A stretch of 64,000 nucleotides of DNA from Variovorax sp. UMC13 (GTDB lineage Bacteria; Pseudomonadota; Gammaproteobacteria; Burkholderiales; Burkholderiaceae_C): contig NZ_LZZW01000025.1 of assembly GCF_014170375.1 (NCBI RefSeq), positions 1 to 64,000 of the forward strand, read 5' to 3'. Position numbers and translations under genes: made by a program. Position 1 is the first letter of the stretch, and every line of letters starts with the position of its first letter. This document shows positions 28,267 to 36,917 of this stretch, piece after piece. Below the pieces are notes generated by a model. The model made no database searches and was not told where the DNA came from. It saw only the letters and a list, made by a program, of their open reading frames with translations.

Positions 28267-29465
28267 CGCGTGAAGACCAGCGCCGAGTTCGTGCCGCCGA
28301 AGGCGAAGGAACTGCTGATCGCCGCTTCGAGCGCCGGCGCCTGAACGTCGGCTTCGCGCACCAGGTTCAGCGCACAGGCCGGGTCGGGCGATGCGCAATG
28401 CGCATTCGGCGGCAGCTGCCGCTCGCGCAGCGCCATCACCGTGATCACGGCTTCGAGCGCGCCGGCGGCACCCAGCAGGTGGCCGTGCAGCGCCTTGGTC
28501 GAACTCACGCGCAACCCGTCCAGCTGCTCGCCCCAGACGAGTGCCAGTGCCTCGCGCTCCACCACGTCGCCGATGCGCGTGGCGGTGCCATGGGCATTGC
28601 AGTAGCCCACGTCGCCCGGCTTCAGGTCCGCCTGTTTCAGCGCCTGGCGCAGCGCGCGGGCCTGGCCTTCGGCGTCGGGCTTGGTGAGGTGGGTCGCATC
28701 GCAGCTGCTGCCCCAGCCGGCCAAGGTGGCATAGACCCGGGTGCCGCGCCGGCGCGCATGCTCGGCCGATTCCAACACCAGGAAGGCCGCGCCTTCGCCC
28801 AGCGCGAAGCCGCTGCGATCAGCAGCGAAGGGACGCACCGCCGTGGCGGCTTCGCCAGGCTCGAAGCCCGCAAGGGTCTGCATGGCCTGCCAGGCCAGCA
28901 CCACGCCGGGCACGATCAGCGCTTCGCTGCCGCCCGCGATCGCGATGTCGACCTCGCCGCGCTGCACCGCCTTGGCGGCCTCGGCGATGGCCAGCGACGA
29001 CGAGGCACAGGCCACCGAATAGGTCAGCACCGGCCCCTGGGCGCGCTGGCGCATCGCGACGTGCGAGGCCGGCGCGTTCGGCATGAAGGCGGGGATGGTC
29101 AGTGGCGGCACGCGGCCGTTGCCGCGGTAGGCGGCGTCGAGTGCGGCCGCGCCGCCCATGCCGCAACCGGCGAAGACGCCGATGCGCTCCGGATCGACGG
29201 CGCCCGCTTCGAGGCCGGCATCGCGCATCGCCAGGTCGGCGGCCGCCACGGCCAGCTGGCTCACCCGGTCGACGCCCGCGAGCTGCAGCTTGGTGAACCA
29301 GCGCGCGGCGTCGAAGTCGACGGTCGCGGCGGCCGCGGGCTTGGGCAGTTCGGGGAAGACCGGGTGGATCGCGGATTCGGCGCGCAGCAGCGCGGCGAAC
29401 AGGGTCTCGGGCGTGTCGCCGTGCGGCGCCACCACGCCGAGGCCGGTGACGGCCACGGAATGCAT
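28263..29465 (-). CDS. beta-ketoacyl-ACP synthase (KAS II-type) of the aryl-polyene cluster
   Basis: This 400-residue thiolase-fold enzyme has an intact triad: Cys153 in SVACASS, His292 in AHGTAT and His329 in GHLLGAAG, with Lys324. It would condense malonyl-ACP with the aryl-primed chain. The start is taken as ATG 29465; a GTG at 29471, overlapping the upstream ACP stop as GTGA, is an alternative. It is the only ketosynthase in the window. Many aryl-polyene clusters encode extra ketosynthase or chain-length-factor proteins, which I do not see here. Confidence 0.88.
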   Translation of the reverse strand: MHSVAVTGLGVVAPHGDTPETLFAALLRAESAIHPVFPELPKPAAAATVDFDAARWFTKLQLAGVDRVSQLAVAAADLAMRDAGLEAGAVDPERIGVFAGCGMGGAAALDAAYRGNGRVPPLTIPAFMPNAPASHVAMRQRAQGPVLTYSVACASSSLAIAEAAKAVQRGEVDIAIAGGSEALIVPGVVLAWQAMQTLAGFEPGEAATAVRPFAADRSGFALGEGAAFLVLESAEHARRRGTRVYATLAGWGSSCDATHLTKPDAEGQARALRQALKQADLKPGDVGYCNAHGTATRIGDVVEREALALVWGEQLDGLRVSSTKALHGHLLGAAGALEAVITVMALRERQLPPNAHCASPDPACALNLVREADVQAPALEAAISSSFAFGGTNSALVFTR

Positions 29466-29467
29466 GT

Positions 29468-29707
29468 TCACGCGACCTTCGCGGCCCGGACCTTGTCCAC
29501 GAGGGCCGCGAGCTCGGCCAGCGTGTCGATGTTCGGGTTGTCGTCGGGCACTTCGATGCCGAACTTGTCCTCGATCTCGAAGATGAACTCGGCCAGGGCC
29601 AGGGAGTCGAGGCCCTTCTCGCGCATGGAGGCCTGCGGATCGAGTTCGGACGACGGGATGCCGTATTTCTCCTGGATCAGATCCTGCAATTCCTTCAACG
29701 AACTCAT
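29468..29707 (-). CDS. acyl carrier protein (second ACP)
   Basis: This 79-residue, strongly acidic protein has the phosphopantetheine site GLDSLALAE with Ser35 and an ordinary ACP length. It lies immediately upstream of the ketosynthase gene on the same strand and overlaps the PAP2 gene by 4 bases. It differs clearly from the first ACP at 18855. The two may carry starter and growing chain respectively, which is an inference from aryl-polyene systems. Confidence 0.9.
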   Translation of the reverse strand: MSSLKELQDLIQEKYGIPSSELDPQASMREKGLDSLALAEFIFEIEDKFGIEVPDDNPNIDTLAELAALVDKVRAAKVA

Positions 29708-30411
29708 GGTGATAGGGGCCCCCCAGTGCGATGCTTGTTCGATGATGATAGCGGCTGCGGCGCGGGTCTCCAGCGCAGCGAGGGCAGGGCAAACGCGAGG
29801 CCCAGCAGCGCGCCGGCCAGCGCGTCGAGCGCCACATGCTGCTTGACGGCCAGCGTCGACCAGGCGATAGCGAGGAACCACAGCAGGTTGAAGGCGCGCA
29901 GCCAGCGCGGGGCCGCGGCGTCGCGCAGCACCTGCTCGACCCGGATCACGGTGAACATCGCGGTCGCCACATGCAGCGAGGGGCAGGCATTGTCCGCCGC
30001 GTCCACGCCCTGGAGCATCGCGAAGCCGGGGTAGCCCGAGACGTCGAAGCCCAGCGGCGGCACGGCGGTCGGCCAGAAATGGAAGAAGCCGAGGCCCGCG
30101 AGGCACATCGCGCCAAGCCACAGGCCGTAGACGTTGAGCTCGGCGAAGCTGCGCTGCAGCCCCGGCCCGACCCCGATGTAGAGCCACAGCGTGAGGTAGA
30201 TGAACAGCGCCTCGGGCTGGAAGCCGATCCAGCGGTCGAGCGCGGTCAGCGGCATCTCGAACACCGGGTAGGCCGGGTTGCGCAGCACGTGGAAGTAGCC
30301 GACGAAGAACAGCGTGGTGATCGCGGTGGTGCCGACCAGCTTGAGCCAGAACAGCTTGCGCATGCGCAGGCCGATCTCGGCGGTCCAGGGGGAAAGGGCG
30401 TAGGGCGGCAT
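29704..30411 (-). CDS. PAP2-superfamily membrane phosphatase
   Basis: This 235-residue protein has about six hydrophobic helices. The PAP2 second motif is CPSLHVATA around residue 145 and the third is STLAVKQHVALDALAG around residue 190. The first motif (KxxxxxxRP) is not obvious, as in some lipid-phosphotransferase members. It could dephosphorylate an isoprenoid or lipid phosphate, or transfer a head group. Its location between a glycosyltransferase and an ACP gene points to lipid-linked steps in the pigment pathway. Confidence 0.8.
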   Translation of the reverse strand: MPPYALSPWTAEIGLRMRKLFWLKLVGTTAITTLFFVGYFHVLRNPAYPVFEMPLTALDRWIGFQPEALFIYLTLWLYIGVGPGLQRSFAELNVYGLWLGAMCLAGLGFFHFWPTAVPPLGFDVSGYPGFAMLQGVDAADNACPSLHVATAMFTVIRVEQVLRDAAAPRWLRAFNLLWFLAIAWSTLAVKQHVALDALAGALLGLAFALPSLRWRPAPQPLSSSNKHRTGGPLSP

Positions 30412-30486
30412 CGGCGGGGGGTGAGGGTCAGGGGCCCGCGCACGCGCGAGCGCGGACAGGGGAGACGAGGGCGAAACCGGGCCGCA

Positions 30487-31263
30487 TCACGGCTGGAAGG
30501 GTGGCAGGCGGCGCAGCCGCTTCCAGGCCAGCCAGGGCAGCCGCAGCACGAATTCGGCCATCAGCCGCGTGTGCATCCACGACAGCAGGATGTTGTCGCG
30601 CACGTAGTTGAAGTGCGAGACGCCGCCTTCGGCCGCGCTCAGGTACTTCACCGGCGCGTCGATGTTGATCGGCTTGACGCCGCCCCAGGCCAGGCGCACC
30701 ACGGCCTCGGTGTCGAAGTCGAAGCGGCGCATCCAGGGCTGGCGCTCCATCACCGCGATCAGCGGCGCGACGGGGTAGATCCGGAAGCCGTAGAGCGAAT
30801 CGCCCACGCCCGCGCACAGCGTCTCGATGTGGGTCCAGCCGTTGGACAGCTTGCGCCCGCGCACCCGCAGCAGCGGCGCGCTGGCGTCGAAGATCGGGCG
30901 GCCCAGCACCATGGTGTCGGGCCGGGCCTGGGAGGCCTGCATGAAGGACGGGATCAGGTCGGCCGGGTGCTGGCCGTCGGAATCCATGGTCAGCGCGTGC
31001 GTGAAGCCGGCCTGCTGCGCCACCTTCAGGCCATGCAGCACGGCCGCGCCCTTGCCCTGGTTTTGCGGCAGCACCCAGACCCGCAGGCCCGGGTCCTCGG
31101 CCGCCATGCGTTGCATGCGCTCGCCGGTGCCGTCGGTGCTGCCGTCGATCACGACCCAGACCGGGTTCCATTGGGCGCGTGCCGCGCTGACGGTGGAGAA
31201 GAGCCGTTCTCCGGTGTTGTAGCTCGGGATCAGGACGAGATGGGTGCGCGAAGGGTCTGACAT
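30487..31263 (-). CDS. family 2 glycosyltransferase
   Basis: This 258-residue GT-A enzyme begins LVLIPSYNTG, has VVIDGSTDGT at residues 38-47 and the metal-binding DSD at 94-96 (MDSDGQHP). No transmembrane helices are evident after the catalytic domain, so it resembles dolichyl-phosphate-sugar-synthase-like soluble GT2 proteins. I chose ATG 31263; the upstream extension is proline/arginine rich and overlaps the acyltransferase gene. It overlaps that gene by 34 bases. The sugar donor and acceptor are unknown; in the cluster it may glycosylate the polyene lipid. Confidence 0.85.
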   Translation of the reverse strand: MSDPSRTHLVLIPSYNTGERLFSTVSAARAQWNPVWVVIDGSTDGTGERMQRMAAEDPGLRVWVLPQNQGKGAAVLHGLKVAQQAGFTHALTMDSDGQHPADLIPSFMQASQARPDTMVLGRPIFDASAPLLRVRGRKLSNGWTHIETLCAGVGDSLYGFRIYPVAPLIAVMERQPWMRRFDFDTEAVVRLAWGGVKPINIDAPVKYLSAAEGGVSHFNYVRDNILLSWMHTRLMAEFVLRLPWLAWKRLRRLPPFQP

Positions 31264-32027
31264 GCGGGCGGCGCATCGGAGGCGCTCTGTTCCAGGGAAT
31301 GGCGGAAGTACTGTTCTAACTGCAGCAGCAGCGCGGCGCTGTCGGGCGAAGGCGCAAAGCGCTCGCCCAGGCGCAGCGTGAAGACCAGCGGCAGTGGCGG
31401 CACGCGCCACAGGGGCCATCCTTTTCCGAGATAGGGGGAGTCGGTGTCGATGAAGACGGTCTGGATCGGCGCCGGCGCGAGCTTGGCGATCAGCGTGACG
31501 CCGGGCCGGAAGCTGTTGAGCGGCGGCTCGACGGTGCGCGTGCCCTCGGGGAAGATCACCAGCTGCCCGCCGCGGCGCAGGTCCTGCACCGCCAGCCGCA
31601 CCATGGTGTGGGCCGAGTCGTTGCGGATGTAGTGCGCGAGCCGGGCGCCGGCGCCCAGGAACACGTTCTTCATCAGCCCGGCCTTCATGATGCAGGCGCT
31701 GCGCGGCAGCCGGGCCACCAGCAGCAGCGCGTCGAGCATGCTGGGGTGGTTGGCGGCGAAGATCAGCCCGGGCTCGTCGCGCAGCGCGTCGAGGCAGCGC
31801 GCGTCGATGCGCATCATCCCGCTCAGCGAGGCGATCGTCCAGAAGGCCCGGTAGGCCCCCGCGATCACGCGCCGGCCCAGCGGACGCCCGACGTGGGGCG
31901 GCAGCAGGGGCTGCAGCAGCATCGCGGCCAGGTTCCAGCCCAGCGAGATCAGGCCCAGGCCCAGCAGCAGGCTGTAGAGCGGCAGCGCGAGGGCGACCGA
32001 GCGGCCCTGGCGCAGCACCTTCCTCAT
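31230..32027 (-). CDS. PlsC-type 1-acyl-glycerol-3-phosphate-like acyltransferase
   Basis: This 265-residue protein has an N-terminal hydrophobic region (about 10-40), the HX4D motif NHPSMLD (His94, Asp99) and FPEGTRT near residue 153, the PlsC hallmarks. The start at 32027 falls 16 bp after the chorismatase stop; an in-frame ATG at 32075 would overlap that gene. It is the second acyltransferase of the locus, in the opposite operon from the LpxL-type enzyme. It could make the lipid anchor for the pigment. Confidence 0.85.
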   Translation of the reverse strand: MRKVLRQGRSVALALPLYSLLLGLGLISLGWNLAAMLLQPLLPPHVGRPLGRRVIAGAYRAFWTIASLSGMMRIDARCLDALRDEPGLIFAANHPSMLDALLLVARLPRSACIMKAGLMKNVFLGAGARLAHYIRNDSAHTMVRLAVQDLRRGGQLVIFPEGTRTVEPPLNSFRPGVTLIAKLAPAPIQTVFIDTDSPYLGKGWPLWRVPPLPLVFTLRLGERFAPSPDSAALLLQLEQYFRHSLEQSASDAPPACQTLRAPISS

Positions 32028-32043
32028 CGGCCCGTCCTGTCGC

Positions 32044-33075
32044 TCATCGGCGGATGGAACCCGTGGCCACGGCATGCGCCTCGATCTCCACCAGCAGGTC
32101 CTGGCGGCAGATGTCGGCCTCGAGGTACACCGCGTGGCGCACGGTCGGGGCCTGCGCGCCCAGCACCGACTCGAGCACCTCGCGCACCACCGGCGCGTCG
32201 GCCACGTGGCGCACGTAGACCACGGCTTCCAGTTGGGGCAGGGCGAAGCCGGCGTCGGTGCGCTCGTTGGCGGCGCCGATCACCGCCGCCAGGTTGCGCA
32301 GCGTCTCCTCGGTCTGCGCGCGCACGTCGCCCAGGTGCACGGTCTCGTGCCCGACGATGCTGGCCGTGCCCGAGATGAACAGCGCCACCTGGCCGTCGCC
32401 CAGATCGGCCAGGGCCGCGCGCGAGAAGGTCGGGGAGCGCGGACCGTAGGTCTCGGGGTAGCGGTAGGCCGAGACCTGGCGCGGGTTCTCGACCGGCAGC
32501 GGCGCGATCTGGCCGGCCAGGAAGCGGATGCACAGCGCGCCCTGGCGGATGCCCAGCGCGCAGGCGGCCGGCGCCCCTTCGAAGGCCGCCTGGCCCGCGT
32601 CGAGGAAGGCCTGCTGGCGGCCCATGTTGAACTGGCGGTAGCGCTCCAGGCCGCCGCCGTCGCCGTTGATCTGGGGCAGGTAGTTCCAGATGCGCTGCAG
32701 GTGCGGGCAGCCGCTCTGCCGCAGGGCGACGAACAGGTCGGTGTAGGCGCGCTCGGCCAGCCGGGCCACGCCCTGCTGCTCGGCCGCCTCGTCGAGGTCG
32801 ATCGCGCCCAGCAGCCAGTGGCCGTCGGTGCGCCAGCGCACCACGCCGGTGGTGCCGGAGCGCACCTCGCCGCGCGCATGCCAGACGTCGGCCATCGGGC
32901 CGCCGTCGGACAGCACGCGCGCATCGACCTTGGGCATCCAGGGCAGGTTCTCGTGCAGGCCGTAGCCCAGGCCGCCGAAGGGCGGATGGCCGCTGTCGGC
33001 CATGGCCAGGCCCTGGGCGAGCGACAGTCGCTCGAGCCGCAGCGGCGGCACCTTGACGGGTTCACGTGCGCTCAT
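32044..33075 (-). CDS. chorismatase of the XanB2/FkbO/Hyg5 family
   Basis: This 343-residue enzyme converts chorismate to a (dihydro)hydroxybenzoate. The diagnostic block WNYLPQIN followed by GLERYRQFNMGRQQAF lies mid-protein, and the C-terminal RidA-like half ends with LEADICRQDLLVEIEA, conserved in the family. Length agrees with FkbO/XanB2. Members differ in product: FkbO gives a dihydrodiol, Hyg5 3-hydroxybenzoate, and XanB2 both 3- and 4-hydroxybenzoate. The pigment context favours a hydroxybenzoate product as polyene starter. ATG 33075 is chosen, with AAGGACC upstream. It is the strongest single link of this locus to xanthomonadin-type biosynthesis. Confidence 0.87.
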   Translation of the reverse strand: MSAREPVKVPPLRLERLSLAQGLAMADSGHPPFGGLGYGLHENLPWMPKVDARVLSDGGPMADVWHARGEVRSGTTGVVRWRTDGHWLLGAIDLDEAAEQQGVARLAERAYTDLFVALRQSGCPHLQRIWNYLPQINGDGGGLERYRQFNMGRQQAFLDAGQAAFEGAPAACALGIRQGALCIRFLAGQIAPLPVENPRQVSAYRYPETYGPRSPTFSRAALADLGDGQVALFISGTASIVGHETVHLGDVRAQTEETLRNLAAVIGAANERTDAGFALPQLEAVVYVRHVADAPVVREVLESVLGAQAPTVRHAVYLEADICRQDLLVEIEAHAVATGSIRR

Positions 33076-33112
33076 CGTGTGGGGTCCTTTTCGGGGGAGT
33101 TTTCTTGCAGGG

Positions 33113-33883
33113 TCATCCGGGCTTGACCGCGGTGTATTCGGAGAAGACGCCGAGCTCGACATGGCGCTGCACGTCGTGGAAGCCGGCGGCGCGCAGGGCG
33201 TCCATCACCTGCGCGGGCGGGATGCAGGCCTCGATCGTGTCCCAGTAGTAGCGCCAGAGCTCGGCCGTGTCGCTGCGCTTGCCGATGAAGCGGGCGATCA
33301 GCGGCACCACGGCGCGCATGTAGCCCTTGAGCAGTTGGGTGCCGAGCCGGCTCTCGGGCTTGCTGATCTCGAGCACGACAACCCGGCCGCCCGGACGCAG
33401 CACCCGATGGAACTCGCCGAAAGCGGCCGCAACGTCGCTGATGTGGCGCAGCGCGTAGCCCATGCTGAGGAAATCGCTGCTGGCGTCGGGCCGCGGCAGC
33501 GCCTCGGCCTTGCCCTCGACCAGTTCGACACCGGGCAGGTCGATCTGCTTCATCATGCCGGCGCTGGGGTCGACCCCGACCAGCCGGCCCGTCGGGCCGA
33601 TCAGCGTCAGCGCCTCGCGGGCCACCAGGCCGGTGCCGATGCCCACGTCGAGCACCTGCGCGCCGGCGACCAGGCCGGCGCGTTTCAGGGCGCTGCGGCG
33701 GTACCAGGGGCCCGAGCCGAAGGCCAGCACGCGCTCGATGCGGTCGTAGTCGGGTGCGGTGTCATCGAAGATGCGACGCAGGAAGGCTTGATGCTCATCC
33801 TCGTCTCCGTAGTAGAGCGGCAGCGGTGCATGCGGGGGCAGCAGGGCCGCGTCGGCGGGCGCAGGGGAGGGCGAGGGCGTCAT
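33113..33883 (-). CDS. UbiE/COQ5-like class I methyltransferase
   Basis: This 256-residue SAM-dependent methyltransferase has motif I VLDVGIGTGLVARE, VDPSAGMM, FLSMGYALRHISD and RPGGRVVVLEISKPESR, the UbiE/COQ5-like pattern. The N-terminal 20 residues are proline/alanine rich. It is the first gene of the minus-strand operon that continues with the chorismatase 37 bp downstream. It may C- or O-methylate the hydroxybenzoate-derived head group. Because 4-hydroxybenzoate is also the quinone precursor, a link to ubiquinone is possible. The generic ORF extending upstream to 34696 is antisense to yebC and is ignored. Confidence 0.8.
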   Translation of the reverse strand: MTPSPSPAPADAALLPPHAPLPLYYGDEDEHQAFLRRIFDDTAPDYDRIERVLAFGSGPWYRRSALKRAGLVAGAQVLDVGIGTGLVAREALTLIGPTGRLVGVDPSAGMMKQIDLPGVELVEGKAEALPRPDASSDFLSMGYALRHISDVAAAFGEFHRVLRPGGRVVVLEISKPESRLGTQLLKGYMRAVVPLIARFIGKRSDTAELWRYYWDTIEACIPPAQVMDALRAAGFHDVQRHVELGVFSEYTAVKPG

Positions 33884-33991
33884 CGGCGGATTATGACCAA
33901 AAGCGTTTCGCGCACCGTCGCATGTGCGGCAGGGGCGCGGACAGTAAACTCGCAGCTGCTTTGACAACACACGACAGCGAGAGAGAAAGCC

Positions 33992-34717
33992 ATGGCCGGA
34001 CACAGCAAATGGGCGAATATTCAGCATCGGAAAGGCCGGCAGGACGAGAAACGGGGCAAGCTCTGGACCCGTGCCATCCGTGAAATCACCGTGGCCGCAC
34101 GCGCCGGCGGCGGCGACCTGAGCGCCAACCCGCGGCTGCGGCTGGCGGTCGAGAAGGCCAAGGCGGTCAACCTGCCGATCGACACCATCAAGCGCAACAT
34201 CGACAAGGCCACCGGCAACCTCGAAGGCGTGAACTACGAGGAAATCCGCTACGAGGGCTACGGCATCGGCGGCGCGGCGATCATCGTCGACACCATGACC
34301 GACAACCGCGTGCGCACCGTGGCCGAAGTCCGCCACGCCTTTTCCAAGTACGGCGGCAACATGGGCACCGAGAACTCGGTGTCCTTCCAGTTCAAGCATT
34401 GCGGCCAGTTCGTGTTCGGGCCCGGCACCGACGAGGACAAGGTCATGGAAGTGGCGCTCGAAGCCGGCGCCGAGGACGTGCTGACCGACGAGGACGGCGC
34501 CATCGAGGTGCTGACCGCGGTCGCCAATTTCGAAGCCGTGAAGAACGCGCTCGAGGCCGCCGGCCTGAAGCCCGAGATCGCCGAAGTGACGATGCGGGCC
34601 GAAAACACCATCGAACTGGCGGGCGAGGAGGGCGCGAAGATGCAGAAACTGCTGGACGTGCTCGAGGACCTGGACGATGTCCAGGACGTGTTCCACAACG
34701 CGGCCATTTCAGAATGA
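33992..34717 (+). CDS. yebC: YebC/PmpR-family regulatory protein
   Basis: This 241-residue cytoplasmic protein starts with the invariant [18 protein letters not shown] and follows the family to its acidic C-terminus. YebC/TACO1 proteins act on gene expression, either as DNA-binding regulators or, as shown more recently for several members, by helping ribosomes through difficult (proline-rich) sequences. The start at 33992 is preceded by GAGAGAAAG. Its stop overlaps the purD start by 4 bases, opening the long coupled operon to maf. Confidence 0.95.
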   Translation: MAGHSKWANIQHRKGRQDEKRGKLWTRAIREITVAARAGGGDLSANPRLRLAVEKAKAVNLPIDTIKRNIDKATGNLEGVNYEEIRYEGYGIGGAAIIVDTMTDNRVRTVAEVRHAFSKYGGNMGTENSVSFQFKHCGQFVFGPGTDEDKVMEVALEAGAEDVLTDEDGAIEVLTAVANFEAVKNALEAAGLKPEIAEVTMRAENTIELAGEEGAKMQKLLDVLEDLDDVQDVFHNAAISE

Positions 34718-36003
34718 AAGTTCTAGTCATCGGCGGCGGCGGCCGCGAACATGCACTCGCCTGGCGTCTCGCGCATTCGGAGCGCGTGTCCAAGCTCTAC
34801 GTGGCACCGGGCAATGGCGGCACCGCCACCGACCGGCGTTTCGAAACCATCGACATCACCGACCCGGTGGCGCTGCGCCAGTGGGCCCAGCAGGAAAAGA
34901 TCGCGCTGACCGTGGTCGGCCCCGAGGGCCCGCTGGCGGCCGGCGTGGTCGACGAGTTCCGCGCGCACGGCCTGCGCATCTTCGGCCCGACCAAGGCCGC
35001 GGCCCAGCTCGAGAGTTCCAAGGCCTTCTCCAAGGCCTTCATGCAGCGCCACAAGATCCCGACGGCCGAGTACCAGGCCTTCACCGATGCCGCGCTGGCC
35101 CATGCCTACATCGACGCCAAGGGCGCGCCGATCGTGGTCAAGGCCGACGGCCTGGCCGCGGGCAAGGGCGTGGTGGTGGCCATGACGGCGGCCGAGGCGC
35201 ACGAGGCGGTCGACTTCATGCTGGTCGACAACAAGTTCGGCGTGGCCCACAACGACGGCGGCGCGCGCGTCGTGATCGAGGAATTCCTGCAGGGCGAGGA
35301 AGCCAGCTTCATCGTGCTGTGCGACGGCAGGAACGTCACGGCCCTGGCCACCAGCCAGGACCACAAGCGCCTGCTCGACGGCGACGAGGGCCCGAACACC
35401 GGCGGCATGGGCGCCTATTCGCCCGCGCCCGTGGTCACGGCCGAGGTGCATGCGCGCGCGATGCGCGAGATCATCCTGCCGACCATCCGCGGCATGGAAA
35501 AGGACGGCATCCCTTTCACCGGCTTCCTCTACGCCGGCCTGATGATCGACGGTGCGGGCCGGCCCAAGACGCTGGAATTCAACTGCCGCATGGGCGACCC
35601 GGAGACGCAGCCGATCATGATGCGGCTGAAGTCCGACCTGTTCGAGGTCTTCTGGCACGCCACCGACGGCACGCTCGACCAGGTCGAGCTGCAATGGGAC
35701 CGCCGCGTGGCGCTGGGCGTGGTGCTCGCGGCCCACGGCTACCCGCTGTCGCCGCGCAAGGGCGACCGCATCGACGGCATCCCGGCCGAGGTGCCGGACG
35801 CCATGGTGTTCCATGCGGGCACCACGCTGGACAACGGCGAACTCAAGACCAGCGGCGGCCGTGTGCTCTGCGTGACGGTGCTGGCCGACAACGTGAAGCT
35901 GGCGCAGCAGCGCGTCTACGAGGTCGCGGCCCAGGTGCGCTTCGACGGCGTGCAGTACCGCCGGGACATCGGCTACCGCGCGCTGCAGGCGCGCAACAGC
36001 TGA
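34714..36003 (+). CDS. purD: phosphoribosylamine-glycine ligase
   Basis: This 429-residue ATP-grasp enzyme catalyses the second step of de novo purine synthesis. It begins [15 protein letters not shown] and contains [16 protein letters not shown] (ATP-grasp loop), [14 protein letters not shown] and [12 protein letters not shown] (metal binding), all in the order seen in PurD. Length equals E. coli PurD. It overlaps yebC by 4 bases and hemF by 1 base. Confidence 0.97.
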   Translation: MKVLVIGGGGREHALAWRLAHSERVSKLYVAPGNGGTATDRRFETIDITDPVALRQWAQQEKIALTVVGPEGPLAAGVVDEFRAHGLRIFGPTKAAAQLESSKAFSKAFMQRHKIPTAEYQAFTDAALAHAYIDAKGAPIVVKADGLAAGKGVVVAMTAAEAHEAVDFMLVDNKFGVAHNDGGARVVIEEFLQGEEASFIVLCDGRNVTALATSQDHKRLLDGDEGPNTGGMGAYSPAPVVTAEVHARAMREIILPTIRGMEKDGIPFTGFLYAGLMIDGAGRPKTLEFNCRMGDPETQPIMMRLKSDLFEVFWHATDGTLDQVELQWDRRVALGVVLAAHGYPLSPRKGDRIDGIPAEVPDAMVFHAGTTLDNGELKTSGGRVLCVTVLADNVKLAQQRVYEVAAQVRFDGVQYRRDIGYRALQARNS

Positions 36004-36917
36004 TGCAGGCCGATCCGGCGGCGGTCGGCGACTACCTGCGCGGGCTGCAGCAGCGCATCGTGGGCGCGGTCGAGGCCGCCGATGGCGGCGTGGCCGTGCG
36101 CGATGCCTGGGAAAAGGCGCCCGGCGAGCCCTTGCAGGGCCGGGGCCTGACCTGCATCCTCGAAGGCGGCGAACTGTTCGAGCGCGCGGGCTGCGGTTTT
36201 TCCGAAGTGCGCGGCCCGAAGCTGCCGCCCTCGGCCACGCAGCACCGGCCCGAGCTGGCCGGCGCGCCTTTCGAAGCCATGGGCGTGTCGCTGGTGTTCC
36301 ATCCGCGCAACCCCTATGTGCCCACCGTGCACATGAACGTGCGCATGCTGGCCGCCTTGCCCGAAGGCGGCGCGCCGGTCTGCTGGTTCGGCGGCGGCAT
36401 CGACCTGACGCCCTACTACGGCTTCGAGGACGACGCGGTGCACTTCCACCGCAGCTGCCGCGATGCACTCGCACCCTTCGGCGAGGACAAGTACCCGCGC
36501 TTCAAGACCTGGTGCGACGACTATTTCTTCCTGAAGCATCGCAACGAGCAGCGCGGCGTGGGCGGCATCTTCTTCGACGATTTCTCCGAACTGGGCTTCG
36601 AGGACAGCTTCGCGATGCTGCGCGCGGTGGGCGATGCCTTCCTGCCGGCCTACATGCCGATCGTCGAGCGCCGGCGCGGCACGGCCTACGGCGAGCGCGA
36701 GCGGGCCTTCCAGCTCTACCGCCGGGGCCGCTACGCCGAGTTCAACCTGGTGTGGGACCGCGGCACGCACTTCGGCCTGCAGTCGGGCGGCCGCACCGAG
36801 TCGATCCTGCTGTCGATGCCGCCGCTGGCGAGCTGGGCCTACCGCCAGGTGCCCGAGCCGGGCACGCCCGAGGCCACGCTCTACAGCAATTTCATCGTGC
36901 GGCGCGAATGGCTGTGA
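36003..36917 (+). CDS. hemF: oxygen-dependent coproporphyrinogen III oxidase
   Basis: This 304-residue enzyme decarboxylates coproporphyrinogen III in aerobic heme synthesis. The conserved blocks [35 protein letters not shown] and [16 protein letters not shown] are present with the expected metal-binding histidines, and the length matches E. coli HemF (299). ATG 36003 overlaps the purD stop by one base, and the gene's last 10 bases contain the nadD start. Confidence 0.97.
   Translation: MQADPAAVGDYLRGLQQRIVGAVEAADGGVAVRDAWEKAPGEPLQGRGLTCILEGGELFERAGCGFSEVRGPKLPPSATQHRPELAGAPFEAMGVSLVFHPRNPYVPTVHMNVRMLAALPEGGAPVCWFGGGIDLTPYYGFEDDAVHFHRSCRDALAPFGEDKYPRFKTWCDDYFFLKHRNEQRGVGGIFFDDFSELGFEDSFAMLRAVGDAFLPAYMPIVERRRGTAYGERERAFQLYRRGRYAEFNLVWDRGTHFGLQSGGRTESILLSMPPLASWAYRQVPEPGTPEATLYSNFIVRREWL

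Noticed and set aside
33884-34696. Upstream extension of the UbiE-like frame on the minus strand
   Set aside because: The extra 270 residues are antisense to yebC. Homology to methyltransferases begins just after the ATG at 33883.
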